Both the position numbers and the translations under genes were made by a program. The notes beneath the pieces are model-generated. The model made no database searches. It worked only from the letters and a program-made list of their open reading frames with translations, and was not told where the DNA came from. This document shows positions 9,053 through 15,634 of a DNA stretch of 64,000 nucleotides, piece after piece. The stretch lies in contig JAVKEN010000024.1 in assembly GCA_040221415.1 (NCBI GenBank), positions 62,001 to 126,000 on the forward strand. Reading direction: 5' to 3'. This DNA is from JAVKEN01 sp040221415. GTDB lineage: Bacteria; Pseudomonadota; Alphaproteobacteria; Rickettsiales; JABSSG01. Position 1 is the stretch's first letter, and every line of letters begins with the position of its first letter.

Positions 9053-9571
9053 ATGCAATCTTACTCAAAACAAATGAAGATCATCCATTGGATAGTTGGA
9101 GCCTTGTATATCGGGCTTTTGACAGTGGGTTTATATATGACAAGCCTAACAAAAGAAGACCCTACCAAAGCTGAACTTTATGCGCTACATAAAAGCTTCG
9201 GGGTAGTCGCACTTTTATTCATAATTTGGAGATTAGTCGTAAGGCTCAAAAGCCTTATCCCAGCACCATCAGAGAAGATTCCAGCCTGGGAGAAAATGCT
9301 GGCATCACTAGGGCATTTTGCCCTTTATGTTTTGATGATTGCAATGGCATTTTCAGGATATTTAATGTCTAGTTTGGGCGGCAAAGGAATCGTCTTTTTT
9401 GGCTATAAACTGCCAAATTTCTTGGCGCAAAACAAGGATCTAGCTGGAGATATGCACAGTATCCATACATTTTTACCATGGTTTTTTGTAGCTGTAATTG
9501 CCGCACATATTTTGTCTTGGCCTTACCATTATTTGAAGCAAAAAATTAACATAATTAGAAGAATTATCTAA
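9053..9571 (+). CDS. Cytochrome b561-family membrane protein
   Basis: A 172-residue four-helix membrane protein of the prokaryotic cytochrome b561 family. Haem-ligating candidates lie where expected: His in KIIHWIVG (helix 1), His in YALHKSFGV (loop/helix 2), His in LGHFALYVLM (helix 3) and His in DMHSIHTFLPWFF and IAAHILSW (helix 4). Such proteins shuttle electrons between quinol and acceptors, for example oxidising superoxide in E. coli CybB. I prefer the ATG at 9053 because a GGAAGG precedes it; an in-frame ATG at 9041 would add four residues. It is followed by a 600 bp repeat region and no gene on the same strand. Confidence 0.88.
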   Translation: MQSYSKQMKIIHWIVGALYIGLLTVGLYMTSLTKEDPTKAELYALHKSFGVVALLFIIWRLVVRLKSLIPAPSEKIPAWEKMLASLGHFALYVLMIAMAFSGYLMSSLGGKGIVFFGYKLPNFLAQNKDLAGDMHSIHTFLPWFFVAVIAAHILSWPYHYLKQKINIIRRII

Positions 9572-9588
9572 TAATTGCACATTCAAGA

Positions 9589-9668
9589 GGTAAACTTGTT
9601 TACTATTTTGCACTTCAATTGGTAAACTTTTTTACTAACTGATATGTGATGTGGTAAACTTTTTTACC
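9589..9668. repeat. Three palindromic 16-mers spaced exactly 32 bp apart
   Basis: Three copies of GGTAAACTTNTTTACY begin at 9589, 9621 and 9653, each 32 bp after the last (about three helical turns). Each is an inverted repeat: the first reads GTAAAC-TT-GTTTAC, the second GTAAA-CTTT-TTTAC, and the third GGTAAA-CTTT-TTTACC. The 16 bp between copies are less alike, though a TGCAC followed by a TTCAA-like stretch precedes the first two. This looks like an array of binding sites for a dimeric protein, not a coding repeat. It lies 17 bp past the stop of the cytochrome b561 gene. Confidence 0.7.
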
Positions 9669-9679
9669 TTTTTGGGTGT

Positions 9680-9912
9680 GTTTTGATGAAAATTTTTGCC
9701 AATATAAGAAGTTGTAATGGCATGAGAAATTTTTCAGCTAGAAAAATATCGACTAAAAACCCAAAAATAAAATTTTAAAAATTCGACTGAGGTAATTTCA
9801 TAAAAACTTCAGAGGAAAATTTTTTGATCAGGGCAACAAATTTTTTAGTCAGAAATTTTTAGTGACGAGATAAAGAAATTTTTATAGTCAGAATTTTTTG
9901 TAATGAGAAAAC
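9680..9912. other. AT-rich non-coding stretch with degenerate AAATTTTT/GTCAG repeats
   Basis: No gene is visible in this part of the 610 bp gap between the cytochrome b561 gene and the first 22-residue-repeat protein. It holds about seven copies of a loose motif, GAAATTTTTnnGTCAG, near 9686, 9728, 9816, 9838, 9852, 9875 and 9891, at irregular 14-40 bp and larger steps. The A and T tracts would make the DNA curved. It may be decayed sequence from an old insertion or duplication. Confidence 0.4.
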
Positions 9913-9989
9913 TTAGACGTAATTTTTGTATCATACGTTTTTACTATAACATATCGGAAGCAATAGGTTAATACCCCCTGCTAAAGTTT
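9913..9989. repeat. Dispersed ~78 bp repeat, copy 1
   Basis: This stretch aligns over its whole length with 63893-63970. Both begin TTAGACGTAAT, continue with a similar AT-rich middle (TTTTTAC near the centre, ATATC/TATC words) and share the block ATAGGTTAATACCCCC before ending near AAGTTT. In both places GC-rich palindromic elements lie next to it. No reading frame is preserved between the copies. It is probably a mobile or recombining non-coding element of this genome. Confidence 0.7.
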
Positions 9990-9990
9990 A

Positions 9991-10131
9991 ATGGACTGCG
10001 GGTCGGGGCCCGGAGTGACGTCCGGTGGCGTGTAGAAAGTTGGGTATGGACTCTGGATCAAGTCCGGAGTGACGTCCTGGGGGTGGTTAGGTGACAATGG
10101 ATTCCCGGTCAAGCCGAGAATGACAACGGGG
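9991..10131. repeat. Cluster of three GC-rich palindromic elements
   Basis: Three short elements follow each other in otherwise AT-rich DNA: 9991-10025 (GGACTGCGGGTCGGGGCCCG then GAGTGACG), 10046-10078 (GGACTCTGGATCAAGTCCGG then AGTGACG) and 10096-10130 (GGATTCCCGGTCAAGCCGAG then AATGACA). Each is an imperfect hairpin with an asymmetrical GTGACG/ATGACA tail. Related elements with this core are common in the intergenic DNA of many alphaproteobacteria. Nothing is known here of a function. Confidence 0.75.
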
Positions 10132-10143
10132 GATGAAAAACAC

Positions 10144-10174
10144 AAAAAAAAAGGGATGTATTAACGCCCCTTTT
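10144..10174 (-). terminator. Rho-independent terminator of the first 22-residue-repeat gene
   Basis: Read on the minus strand it is AAAAGGG, a 12-base loop, CCCTTTT and then a long T tract. It begins 8 bp past the stop codon of the gene ending at 10182. Confidence 0.8.
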
Positions 10175-10181
10175 GTAATAT

Positions 10182-11489
10182 TTATTCTACGTAATAATTT
10201 TCCATTGAAGGTTCCAGGCCAACTATAGTAGTTTCATTTGCTTGTACAACAGCTGCGGACAGATCAAAATTTACATCCTTTGCTATTTCTTTTAACTGAG
10301 ACTTACTAAGAGGCTCAACTTCATGATTTTCTATAGCATCTAATACTGACTCAAAAGATACATCTCCCGATTTAATAGCTTGCCTAGCTATGCTATAAGG
10401 CCCTATTAAATCAGGCTGGGATAATAAGTTAGCAACCATAATCGGGCCAACTTTACAACCTTCTAGCGCATACAATATTGCAGTATTTTTTGGATGCTCT
10501 GACATTCTCATGAGATAATATATTGTTGAGTCCCATGCATCATATTTTTCAGAACAACTATTAATTGCCTGAGCATCTGCACCTAATGTAAAAGCCCCTA
10601 TTTCATCCCAATCCCAATTTAGTAGATTTGCTTGAAAAAATGCAGGCAATAAGTTGTAAAAAATCGTGCCCACCCCTACTTCCAGCGCCTCCATACTTGT
10701 CTCTTTTGCTTCTCGAAATATTGCTTGAGGGACCTTATATAGCAAAGCTTTGATCACTTCAGACTGAGTCCATTCATGTTCAATTACTTCCTGAGTTGAA
10801 AAACCTAATCTTAAAGCTTTTATTTTGTTCATAGTCCAGTGATCTTCTTTTGCTTTATTAAGTGGTACACCCATTCCTAAAGCATGTACTTGCGGCCAAG
10901 TCCATTTATGTTCAAACGCTGACTCTACTGATAATCCTACTTTTAAAGCCTCTACTTGAATCTTAGTCCATTCATATTCAGTTGCTTCCTTAACTGATGC
11001 ACATGCTCTTAGAGCTTCGACTTGAAGCTCAGACCAGTCATGTCCAGTTGCTTCCTCAATCGACGCACCTGCTCTTAGAGCTCTTGCTTGCTCCAAAGTC
11101 CAGTCGTGTCCAGTTGCTTCCTCAAGCGATGCACCAAATTCCAGAGCTCTTGCTTGCTGCCACGTCCAGTCATGTCCAATTGCTTCTTGAACTGACGCAC
11201 CTGCTCTTAGAGCGTCGACTTGACCATGCATTAATTTATATTGAATTGCCTCTTGAACTGGTGCACCCGCTTCTAGAGTTTCAATCTGCCCCAAAGTCCA
11301 GTCATGTCCAGTTGCTTCCTCAAGCGATGCACCTGCCCTTAGAGCTCTTACCTTACGGCTATTCCAGTCATGCTCGGTCACTTCTTCAAATGGCACACCT
11401 AGATTCAAAGCATCTAATTGGTCATTGTTCAAATTATAAATTAGCGACTTTACTAAATTTAATACTCTGTAATATATTTTAAAATTCAC
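10182..11489 (-). CDS. Protein of tandem 22-residue helical repeats (A)
   Basis: A 435-residue protein whose residues ~20-250 are ten to eleven copies of a 22-residue unit with consensus [TS]xxQhxALxxGASxEEAxxHDW, where h is hydrophobic. Copies 2-6 are nearly identical, so the array has grown or been homogenised recently. Each unit should form two short helices around the Gly, giving a solenoid. I do not recognise it as TPR, Sel1, ankyrin, HEAT or PPR. The C-terminal ~180 residues are non-repeated, helical and unrecognised. Translation starts at a GTG at 11489 with AAGGAGG seven bases upstream; a TTGACA promoter and a terminator frame it as a one-gene unit. No signal peptide is seen. The neighbouring gene (11752-13200) encodes a more diverged relative. 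The role is unknown; protein binding is the usual task of such arrays. Confidence 0.75.
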   Translation of the reverse strand: MNFKIYYRVLNLVKSLIYNLNNDQLDALNLGVPFEEVTEHDWNSRKVRALRAGASLEEATGHDWTLGQIETLEAGAPVQEAIQYKLMHGQVDALRAGASVQEAIGHDWTWQQARALEFGASLEEATGHDWTLEQARALRAGASIEEATGHDWSELQVEALRACASVKEATEYEWTKIQVEALKVGLSVESAFEHKWTWPQVHALGMGVPLNKAKEDHWTMNKIKALRLGFSTQEVIEHEWTQSEVIKALLYKVPQAIFREAKETSMEALEVGVGTIFYNLLPAFFQANLLNWDWDEIGAFTLGADAQAINSCSEKYDAWDSTIYYLMRMSEHPKNTAILYALEGCKVGPIMVANLLSQPDLIGPYSIARQAIKSGDVSFESVLDAIENHEVEPLSKSQLKEIAKDVNFDLSAAVVQANETTIVGLEPSMENYYVE

Positions 11490-11518
11490 TTTAGATCCTC
11501 CTTAAAACAAGTTAATTA

Positions 11519-11548
11519 TTTATATATATATATATTAAAATATGTCAA
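11519..11548 (-). promoter_or_regulatory. Sigma70-type promoter of repeat protein A
   Basis: On the minus strand TTGACA (11548-11543) is followed after 18 bp by TATAAA (11524-11519), about 30 bp before the start codon. The spacer and flank are a run of alternating TA. Confidence 0.65.
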
Positions 11549-11645
11549 CTTTTTGTTAACTTTTCAGTTATATCTTGTTCTAATTTAATATGAGTTGATA
11601 TATCAATTACGATTTCCTGACTAGCTTTAAACTTAGGGACACATT

Positions 11646-11800
11646 GCATATGCTCCGGATCAAGTCCGGAAGTGACATCGGGGGATGAAAAACACAATAA
11701 AAAAGGGGCAGATTAACCGCCCCTCTTCATAATATTTTTGCTGATTGTTTATTACAAGGATTCACCTAATAATTCAGGTGAATATTCACAATTATTATCA
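11646..11800. repeat. Duplicated 3' module, copy 1 (element, terminator, coding tail)
   Basis: This 155 bp stretch matches 13231-13390. It contains, in order, GCATA, a palindromic element with CTCCGGATCAAGTCCGG, a GATGAAAAACACAATAAAAAA spacer (a few bases differ in the other copy), the GGGGC/GCCCC terminator and the last 14 codons of the gene above it. The coding part gives the shared tail DNNCEYSPELLGES. The two copies differ mainly in the ~30 bp between terminator and stop codon. Confidence 0.8.
11696..11726 (-). terminator. Rho-independent terminator of repeat protein B
   Basis: On the minus strand AGGGGCGGTTAATCTGCCCC is followed by TTTTTT: a 5-6 bp GC stem with a nine-base loop and a T tract, about 26 bp past the stop at 11752. 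Confidence 0.85.
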
Positions 11801-13200
11801 ATAATTCTTTGTGTCATTTCTTGTGGATCATATGATTCTTTAATAACTCCTAAGCTAGAATATTGCCAATCGCACTTTAAAGCATCCTCAGCTTTTATTC
11901 CTGCTACCAAAGCTTGAATCTGACCAACTGTCCAATCGTGGCCTGTAGCTTGTTCTGCTGTCGCCCCAGATTTCAGGGCTTGAATTTGGTTTCTAGTCCA
12001 AGGGTGGCTTGTAGCTTGCTCAAATGTCGCTCCAGCTTGCAAAGGTATTATTTCAGCAGGGCTCCAATCACGACTCTTCGCCTCCTCTTTAGTTATCCCA
12101 GATCTCCAAGCTATAAACTGATAGTGAGTCCAAACATCAGTTTCTATTTCTTCTTTAAGCTTTCCTTTAAAAGATTCTACTAACTTGGCAGACCAGATAT
12201 TAATTATTACATCTTCTACCGCAGCCCCTGACTTCAAAGCCATAATTTGCTTGCTAGACCAAAGATGACTCATTGCTTGCTCTGCTGGCACACCTGATTT
12301 TATGGCTTCAATTTGATTACCACTCCAAGTGACACTTACTGCTTGCTCTGCTATTGCTCCCGCTCTTAAAGCTTCTACTTGATCAACCGTCCAATAATGA
12401 CTTGTAGCTTGTTCTGCTGTTGCTCCAACTAAATAGGCATTTAACTGATCTGTAAACCATGGATGGCTTGTTGCTTCTTTGAAACTAGCCCCGGCTGTTA
12501 GAGCCTTAATTTGATTACTACTCCATTTATGGTTTTTTGCTTGCTCAACTGTTGCACCCTTTTCTAAACTTTTAATTTGTATACCAGTCCAATCATGTGT
12601 GATTGCCTCTTCGACCGTTGCTCCAGCTTTAAAGGCTCTAACTTCTGTGCTACTCCAATTATGTAGCATCGCTTGTTCAGCTGTTACCCCACCCTTAAAG
12701 GCGCTAATCTGGTAATCAGTCCAAGGACAGCTCGCTGCTTCTTTTAATGTTGCCCCCGCATCAAGAGCTTTTTGTTGATTTGATGTCAGACTCCTTCTCA
12801 GTTGATATTCTGCTAAATAGTTCGATATTTTAGGGTATCCATAAATTATGCTACCCCCGATTATAGTGTCCAAAACTAGTATTTTAGCTGCTGAGATAGT
12901 ACTTTTTATTACAATATCAGTCAGAGTTAACGAATTAACGACTTCTTCAGGATCACGCCCTTCAACCAATGAATTATATACTATTTCAGCTTCTAAAGGG
13001 TTAGCATTTAAACTAGATGCAATATTTATAATAGTCCCCCCTGGGCTGGAGGCAGCATAAAATTGCCAATTATTTGCTAATTCATAATAAGTAATTTTAA
13101 GATTCTTAAGATTTGGGCGCTTTCCTATAATGGCATTACATGCAACGACCAAATTTACAGTTGGATTTAAATAAAAATTTAATACACCAAGAATTGACAT
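11752..13200 (-). CDS. Protein of tandem 22-residue helical repeats (B)
   Basis: A 482-residue relative of the protein encoded at 10182-11489. The first ~125 residues are unique and hold one likely membrane segment (about residues 110-130, AKILVLDTIIGGSIIYGY). Then come about fourteen units of the same 22-residue repeat, consensus [TS]xxQIxALxxGATxEQAxxHxW, more diverged here than in the neighbour; one unit is 21 residues long. The C-terminus ends DNNCEYSPELLGESL, a tail shared with the 110-residue protein encoded next (13342-13674). I place the start at the ATG at 13200, which has AGGAGG just upstream; a longer frame to 13284 would be translated from a palindromic element. A possible promoter uses that element as its -35 box. 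Function unknown. Confidence 0.75.
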   Translation of the reverse strand: MSILGVLNFYLNPTVNLVVACNAIIGKRPNLKNLKITYYELANNWQFYAASSPGGTIINIASSLNANPLEAEIVYNSLVEGRDPEEVVNSLTLTDIVIKSTISAAKILVLDTIIGGSIIYGYPKISNYLAEYQLRRSLTSNQQKALDAGATLKEAASCPWTDYQISAFKGGVTAEQAMLHNWSSTEVRAFKAGATVEEAITHDWTGIQIKSLEKGATVEQAKNHKWSSNQIKALTAGASFKEATSHPWFTDQLNAYLVGATAEQATSHYWTVDQVEALRAGAIAEQAVSVTWSGNQIEAIKSGVPAEQAMSHLWSSKQIMALKSGAAVEDVIINIWSAKLVESFKGKLKEEIETDVWTHYQFIAWRSGITKEEAKSRDWSPAEIIPLQAGATFEQATSHPWTRNQIQALKSGATAEQATGHDWTVGQIQALVAGIKAEDALKCDWQYSSLGVIKESYDPQEMTQRIIDNNCEYSPELLGESL

Positions 13201-13224
13201 ATTTTGCCTCCTAATAAGGAGAGT

Positions 13225-13253
13225 CTTATAGCATAATATGGACTCCGGATCAA
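13225..13253 (-). promoter_or_regulatory. Possible promoter with its -35 box inside a palindromic element
   Basis: On the minus strand TTGATC (13253-13248), which is the loop side of the element GGACTCCGGATCAAGTCCGG, is followed after exactly 17 bp by TATAAG (13230-13225). The start codon with its AGGAGG site lies 25 bp further on. Four of six bases match the -35 consensus. Confidence 0.4.
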
Positions 13254-13390
13254 GTCCGGAAGTGACGACGTGGGATAAAAACACAAATAAAAAAGGGGCA
13301 GATTAACCACCCCTTTTCATAACATTTAAGTTAATTGCTAATTATGCAGATTCACCTAATAATTCAGGGGAATATTCACAATTATTATCA
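13231..13390. repeat. Duplicated 3' module, copy 2
   Basis: The partner of 11646-11800. It includes the palindromic element (13240-13275), the terminator, and the codons for DNNCEYSPELLGES at the end of the 110-residue protein. Its element lies directly in front of repeat protein B, so the module both ends one gene and borders the promoter of the next. Confidence 0.8.
13289..13319 (-). terminator. Rho-independent terminator of the 110-residue protein gene
   Basis: On the minus strand AAAAGGGG, a loop of about 11 bases, CCCCTTTT and further T residues, starting about 23 bp past the stop codon at 13342. It is a near copy of the terminator at 11696-11726. Confidence 0.85.
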
Positions 13391-13674
13391 GCAATTTTTC
13401 CAGCTAATGTAGTAGGACCAATATCAAGATTGCCATAGTATGCTTCCCTTACTTCATTCAGAATTTCACCTACCCAAATGCATTTCTTAGAAATTCTCAA
13501 CGGAACATCATATACAGATGACATTGCAACCCAGCTAGACTCAGTTTCAAATTCATTAACCTCATCTCGATCAGCAAATTTAATTATACTCTCTCTGTAG
13601 TAGAATAGCTCTCTTAAAACATCTGGAGAATCTTCAGTGTTAGGTTCTGTTGAATGGGGTTTTAAGTAAGACAT
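13342..13674 (-). CDS. Small unknown protein sharing a C-terminal tail with repeat protein B
   Basis: A 110-residue soluble protein with no recognised domain. The body is charged and mixed helix/strand. The last 17 residues (IADNNCEYSPELLGESA) match the end of repeat protein B, and the DNA match continues through the terminator and a palindromic element downstream. The gene has AGGAG nine bases before its ATG and a TTGACA promoter. The shared tail may be a functional signal, for example for secretion, or simply the scar of a segmental duplication that replaced one gene's 3' end. Confidence 0.65.
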   Translation of the reverse strand: MSYLKPHSTEPNTEDSPDVLRELFYYRESIIKFADRDEVNEFETESSWVAMSSVYDVPLRISKKCIWVGEILNEVREAYYGNLDIGPTTLAGKIADNNCEYSPELLGESA

Positions 13675-13713
13675 ACAGTACTCCTTAATTAATTGTTAAT
13701 AAGAAGCGTGCAT

Positions 13714-13742
13714 ATATAAACACATATTGAAAATAGTGTCAA
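13714..13742 (-). promoter_or_regulatory. Sigma70-type promoter of the 110-residue protein gene
   Basis: On the minus strand TTGACA (13742-13737), a 17 bp spacer and TTATAT (13719-13714), with the ATG 40 bp downstream. Confidence 0.65.
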
Positions 13743-13846
13743 GCACCAAACCAAAACACCCAAATATACACATACATTTGTGGTCAGCAGTAATATTTAA
13801 GACATAGCTATGTGGTAGTCATGGGGGGGTTTTCGTTAGAGTTATT

Positions 13847-13934
13847 GTGGACTCCGGATCAAGTCCGGAGTGATGTCAGGGGGGATATGGATAGCATAAA
13901 TGGACCCTCGATCGGAGTCGAGGGTGACATGGGG
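13847..13934. repeat. Two GC-rich palindromic elements in a 356 bp gap
   Basis: The gap 13675-14030 holds the promoter at 13714-13742 and these two elements but no gene. The first (13847-13880) has GGACTCCGGATCAAGTCCGG followed by AGTGATG. The second (13899-13934) has a changed but still complementary stem, GGACCCTCGATCGGAGTCGA then GGGTGACA; stem changes in both arms suggest that pairing is kept. Confidence 0.75.
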
Positions 13935-14030
13935 GTTATTAAGCCCGGAATAATATTGGATACAGTAAAAACACAGCAGGTACATAAGTGAGTCAAGAGC
14001 TGTATTTTAACCACCAGGAATAAAGCCTAA

Positions 14031-14645
14031 CTAACTTTGAGCCTCTTCAGCATCTATTTGAGAAGAATCTCCAGTAACATTTGGCTCGATATTAATTTGA
14101 GAAACAGCTTCTACTAAACTTGTAGTATACTTTTTTACATTAGGAGAAACGCATTTTTCTAATAAGAAATTATGTGCGGCATAATAACGTGCATCGGACA
14201 AATTTGAAAGAAACGCAGTGCCCACCTCCTCGCATTTTCCTGCTTCACAAGCTTTGCGTACATCTTCATCAACTTGAAGAACACCTTTTTCTTTTACTTC
14301 ATTGCTTAAATCAACTATTTTCTCTAAATTTCTGTCTGAAATTGATGCTTGAAGAAAGGAAGCTGGTGGGTACATGTGCGCCACGTTAAACAAGTCAACA
14401 CCCATAATACAATCTTGGTCTACACCATGTCCGCCCATATACATAAGGCCTAAATAATACTTCGCTACATTATCACCTTGATCTTTTAAGCGACTCAAAA
14501 TACTTAAAGCCGCTTCGTAATCTCCATTCTTGATACTTTCACGAACAATATCAATCTCACCGCCTTCAGCTGTTTTTTCTTCTTCAGCCTTTGCTTGATT
14601 TTCTGAAAATGGATTAAATTTATTTAGGTATTCTACAATTGACAT
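14031..14645 (-). CDS. Sel1-like repeat protein
   Basis: A 204-residue protein. After a short N-terminus (EYLNKFNPFSENQ) and an acidic stretch, residues ~30-90 carry one clear Sel1-type unit: GDYEAALSILSRLKDQGDNV followed by AKYYLGLMYMGGHGVDQD, the classic A..LG.MY..G.GV.QD signature. Later helices are more diverged. Sel1-like repeats form helical solenoids that bind proteins and are frequent in intracellular bacteria. No signal peptide is visible. The ATG at 14645 has GGGAGG six bases upstream. It belongs to the run of single minus-strand genes at 10-15 kb. Confidence 0.75.
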   Translation of the reverse strand: MSIVEYLNKFNPFSENQAKAEEEKTAEGGEIDIVRESIKNGDYEAALSILSRLKDQGDNVAKYYLGLMYMGGHGVDQDCIMGVDLFNVAHMYPPASFLQASISDRNLEKIVDLSNEVKEKGVLQVDEDVRKACEAGKCEEVGTAFLSNLSDARYYAAHNFLLEKCVSPNVKKYTTSLVEAVSQINIEPNVTGDSSQIDAEEAQS

Positions 14646-14863
14646 ATGACCCTCCCAGGAAAAAGTTAAGTTAACTCGTAAATATCAGGTAAATTAGTCA
14701 AGATCAACTACTTAAAACACAAATCTTAAATTTATTATTCAACCTTTGATGATCATGTTGATGATAGATTAAAAGATTAATTAGATAACAACATTAGCTC
14801 TAGCTAATGAGAATATAGCGCAACAATAATCGCTGCGAATTAAGATTTGTAAACGATAGGCAG

Positions 14864-15373
14864 TTATATTGCGCTAGTTGATGCATCAACTTCAGCATGA
14901 CTAGATTCACCTGCCATTTCATTTCTTACAGATTCAAAAAAAGAAGTGATAAAGTCTTGCTTACGAAAATTAACTTTATGAACCCAATATTTTAAATGTC
15001 TTTCACCTTCTTCAATTGATTGAATAACAAATAAACTTTCAGCGTCATCACACTGATCAGCTGATTGATAAAAATATTTAAGTGCTTTTCCATAATCTTT
15101 TTTTGTTCCACACCCATGTAGATTCATAACACTTAAGTAACGTTTAACCTCACATGCATAACCCTTACTCCCATAAGTATTCACTTTAAGCAGTGACTCA
15201 TAACCTTTTTTTGCTATTTCTGAATTATGACACCAACTTGCCACATTTGTACCAAACATAAAGTCACAATCTTCGTCCCAACCATATTCAACTAATGGTG
15301 GGTAGAAGAACAAGTCATACACAGCTTTATATATATTATGTAAGAAACCATCTATTTTATCGAATGTATCCAT
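14864..15373 (-). CDS. Sel1-like repeat protein
   Basis: A 169-residue protein in which residues ~55-125 resemble two Sel1 units; the better one is NLHGCGTKKDYGKALKYFYQ, matching the G.G...DY.KA..Y...A pattern. The N-terminal 50 residues are aromatic-rich and unrecognised. The C-terminus is a small, polar tail (ESSHAEVDASTSAI), similar in character to the tail of the neighbouring Sel1-like protein. It has its own promoter (TTGACT/TAAAAT) and an AGGTG ribosome site. Likely a protein-binding scaffold; partner unknown. Confidence 0.7.
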   Translation of the reverse strand: MDTFDKIDGFLHNIYKAVYDLFFYPPLVEYGWDEDCDFMFGTNVASWCHNSEIAKKGYESLLKVNTYGSKGYACEVKRYLSVMNLHGCGTKKDYGKALKYFYQSADQCDDAESLFVIQSIEEGERHLKYWVHKVNFRKQDFITSFFESVRNEMAGESSHAEVDASTSAI

Positions 15374-15398
15374 CGCGCACCTAAAAATTAGTTTTTTT

Positions 15399-15426
15399 AT
15401 TTTACAAAACTATTAACAGAAGTCAA
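15399..15426 (-). promoter_or_regulatory. Sigma70-type promoter of the 169-residue Sel1-like gene
   Basis: On the minus strand TTGACT (15426-15421), a 16 bp spacer and TAAAAT (15404-15399), with the start codon 26 bp downstream. Confidence 0.55.
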
Positions 15427-15572
15427 CTATTGTAAGAAATTACCTGCTAGCATCCTCTTATATCTTAACTAGTATAAAGTGAGAACAGGATTAGAGATCA
15501 AGCAGGTAGAATGACACATTTTCTTCGATGTCATCCTCGCGCAGGCGTAAAAATTGAGCCAGGTGAATAGTG

Positions 15573-15612
15573 GCAATGGATTCCCGGTCAAGCCGGGAAT
15601 GACAACAGATGG
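15573..15612. repeat. GC-rich palindromic element downstream of dksA
   Basis: GGATTCCCGGTCAAGCCGGG followed by AATGACA: an 8 bp stem around a TCAAG-type loop with the usual tail. It lies just past the dksA stop codon. An accompanying CTCGCGCAGGCG at 15536-15547 is another piece often seen with such elements. Confidence 0.75.
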
Positions 15613-15634
15613 GTTGTTGATAGTAGGACGAGGA

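Noticed and set aside
340..9571. Prophage or insertion sequence remains in the first 10 kb
   Set aside because: No transposase, integrase, terminal inverted repeats or phage structural genes are visible there or elsewhere in the window.
9589..9668. A small CRISPR array
   Set aside because: Only three repeats of 16 bp with 16 bp between them, the intervening sequences partly alike, and no cas gene anywhere in the window.
9992..10130. GC-rich stretches as signs of a foreign insertion
   Set aside because: They are short palindromic elements of a type widespread in alphaproteobacterial intergenic DNA and recur in at least five places in the window.
10997..11482. An open plus-strand frame of 161 codons opposite repeat protein A
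   Set aside because: It is the antisense of the 66 bp repeats; periodic coding on one strand leaves a periodic open frame on the other. It has no ribosome site and no family resemblance.
10182..13200. Similarity of the 22-residue repeat to TALE-type DNA-binding repeats (QVxAI/AL motif)
   Set aside because: TALE and BAT repeats are 33-35 residues with a paired variable residue in a GG loop; length and layout here differ, so the likeness is superficial.
13201..13284. A longer start for repeat protein B at 13284
   Set aside because: The extra 28 codons are translated from a palindromic element, while the ATG at 13200 has a perfect AGGAGG site.
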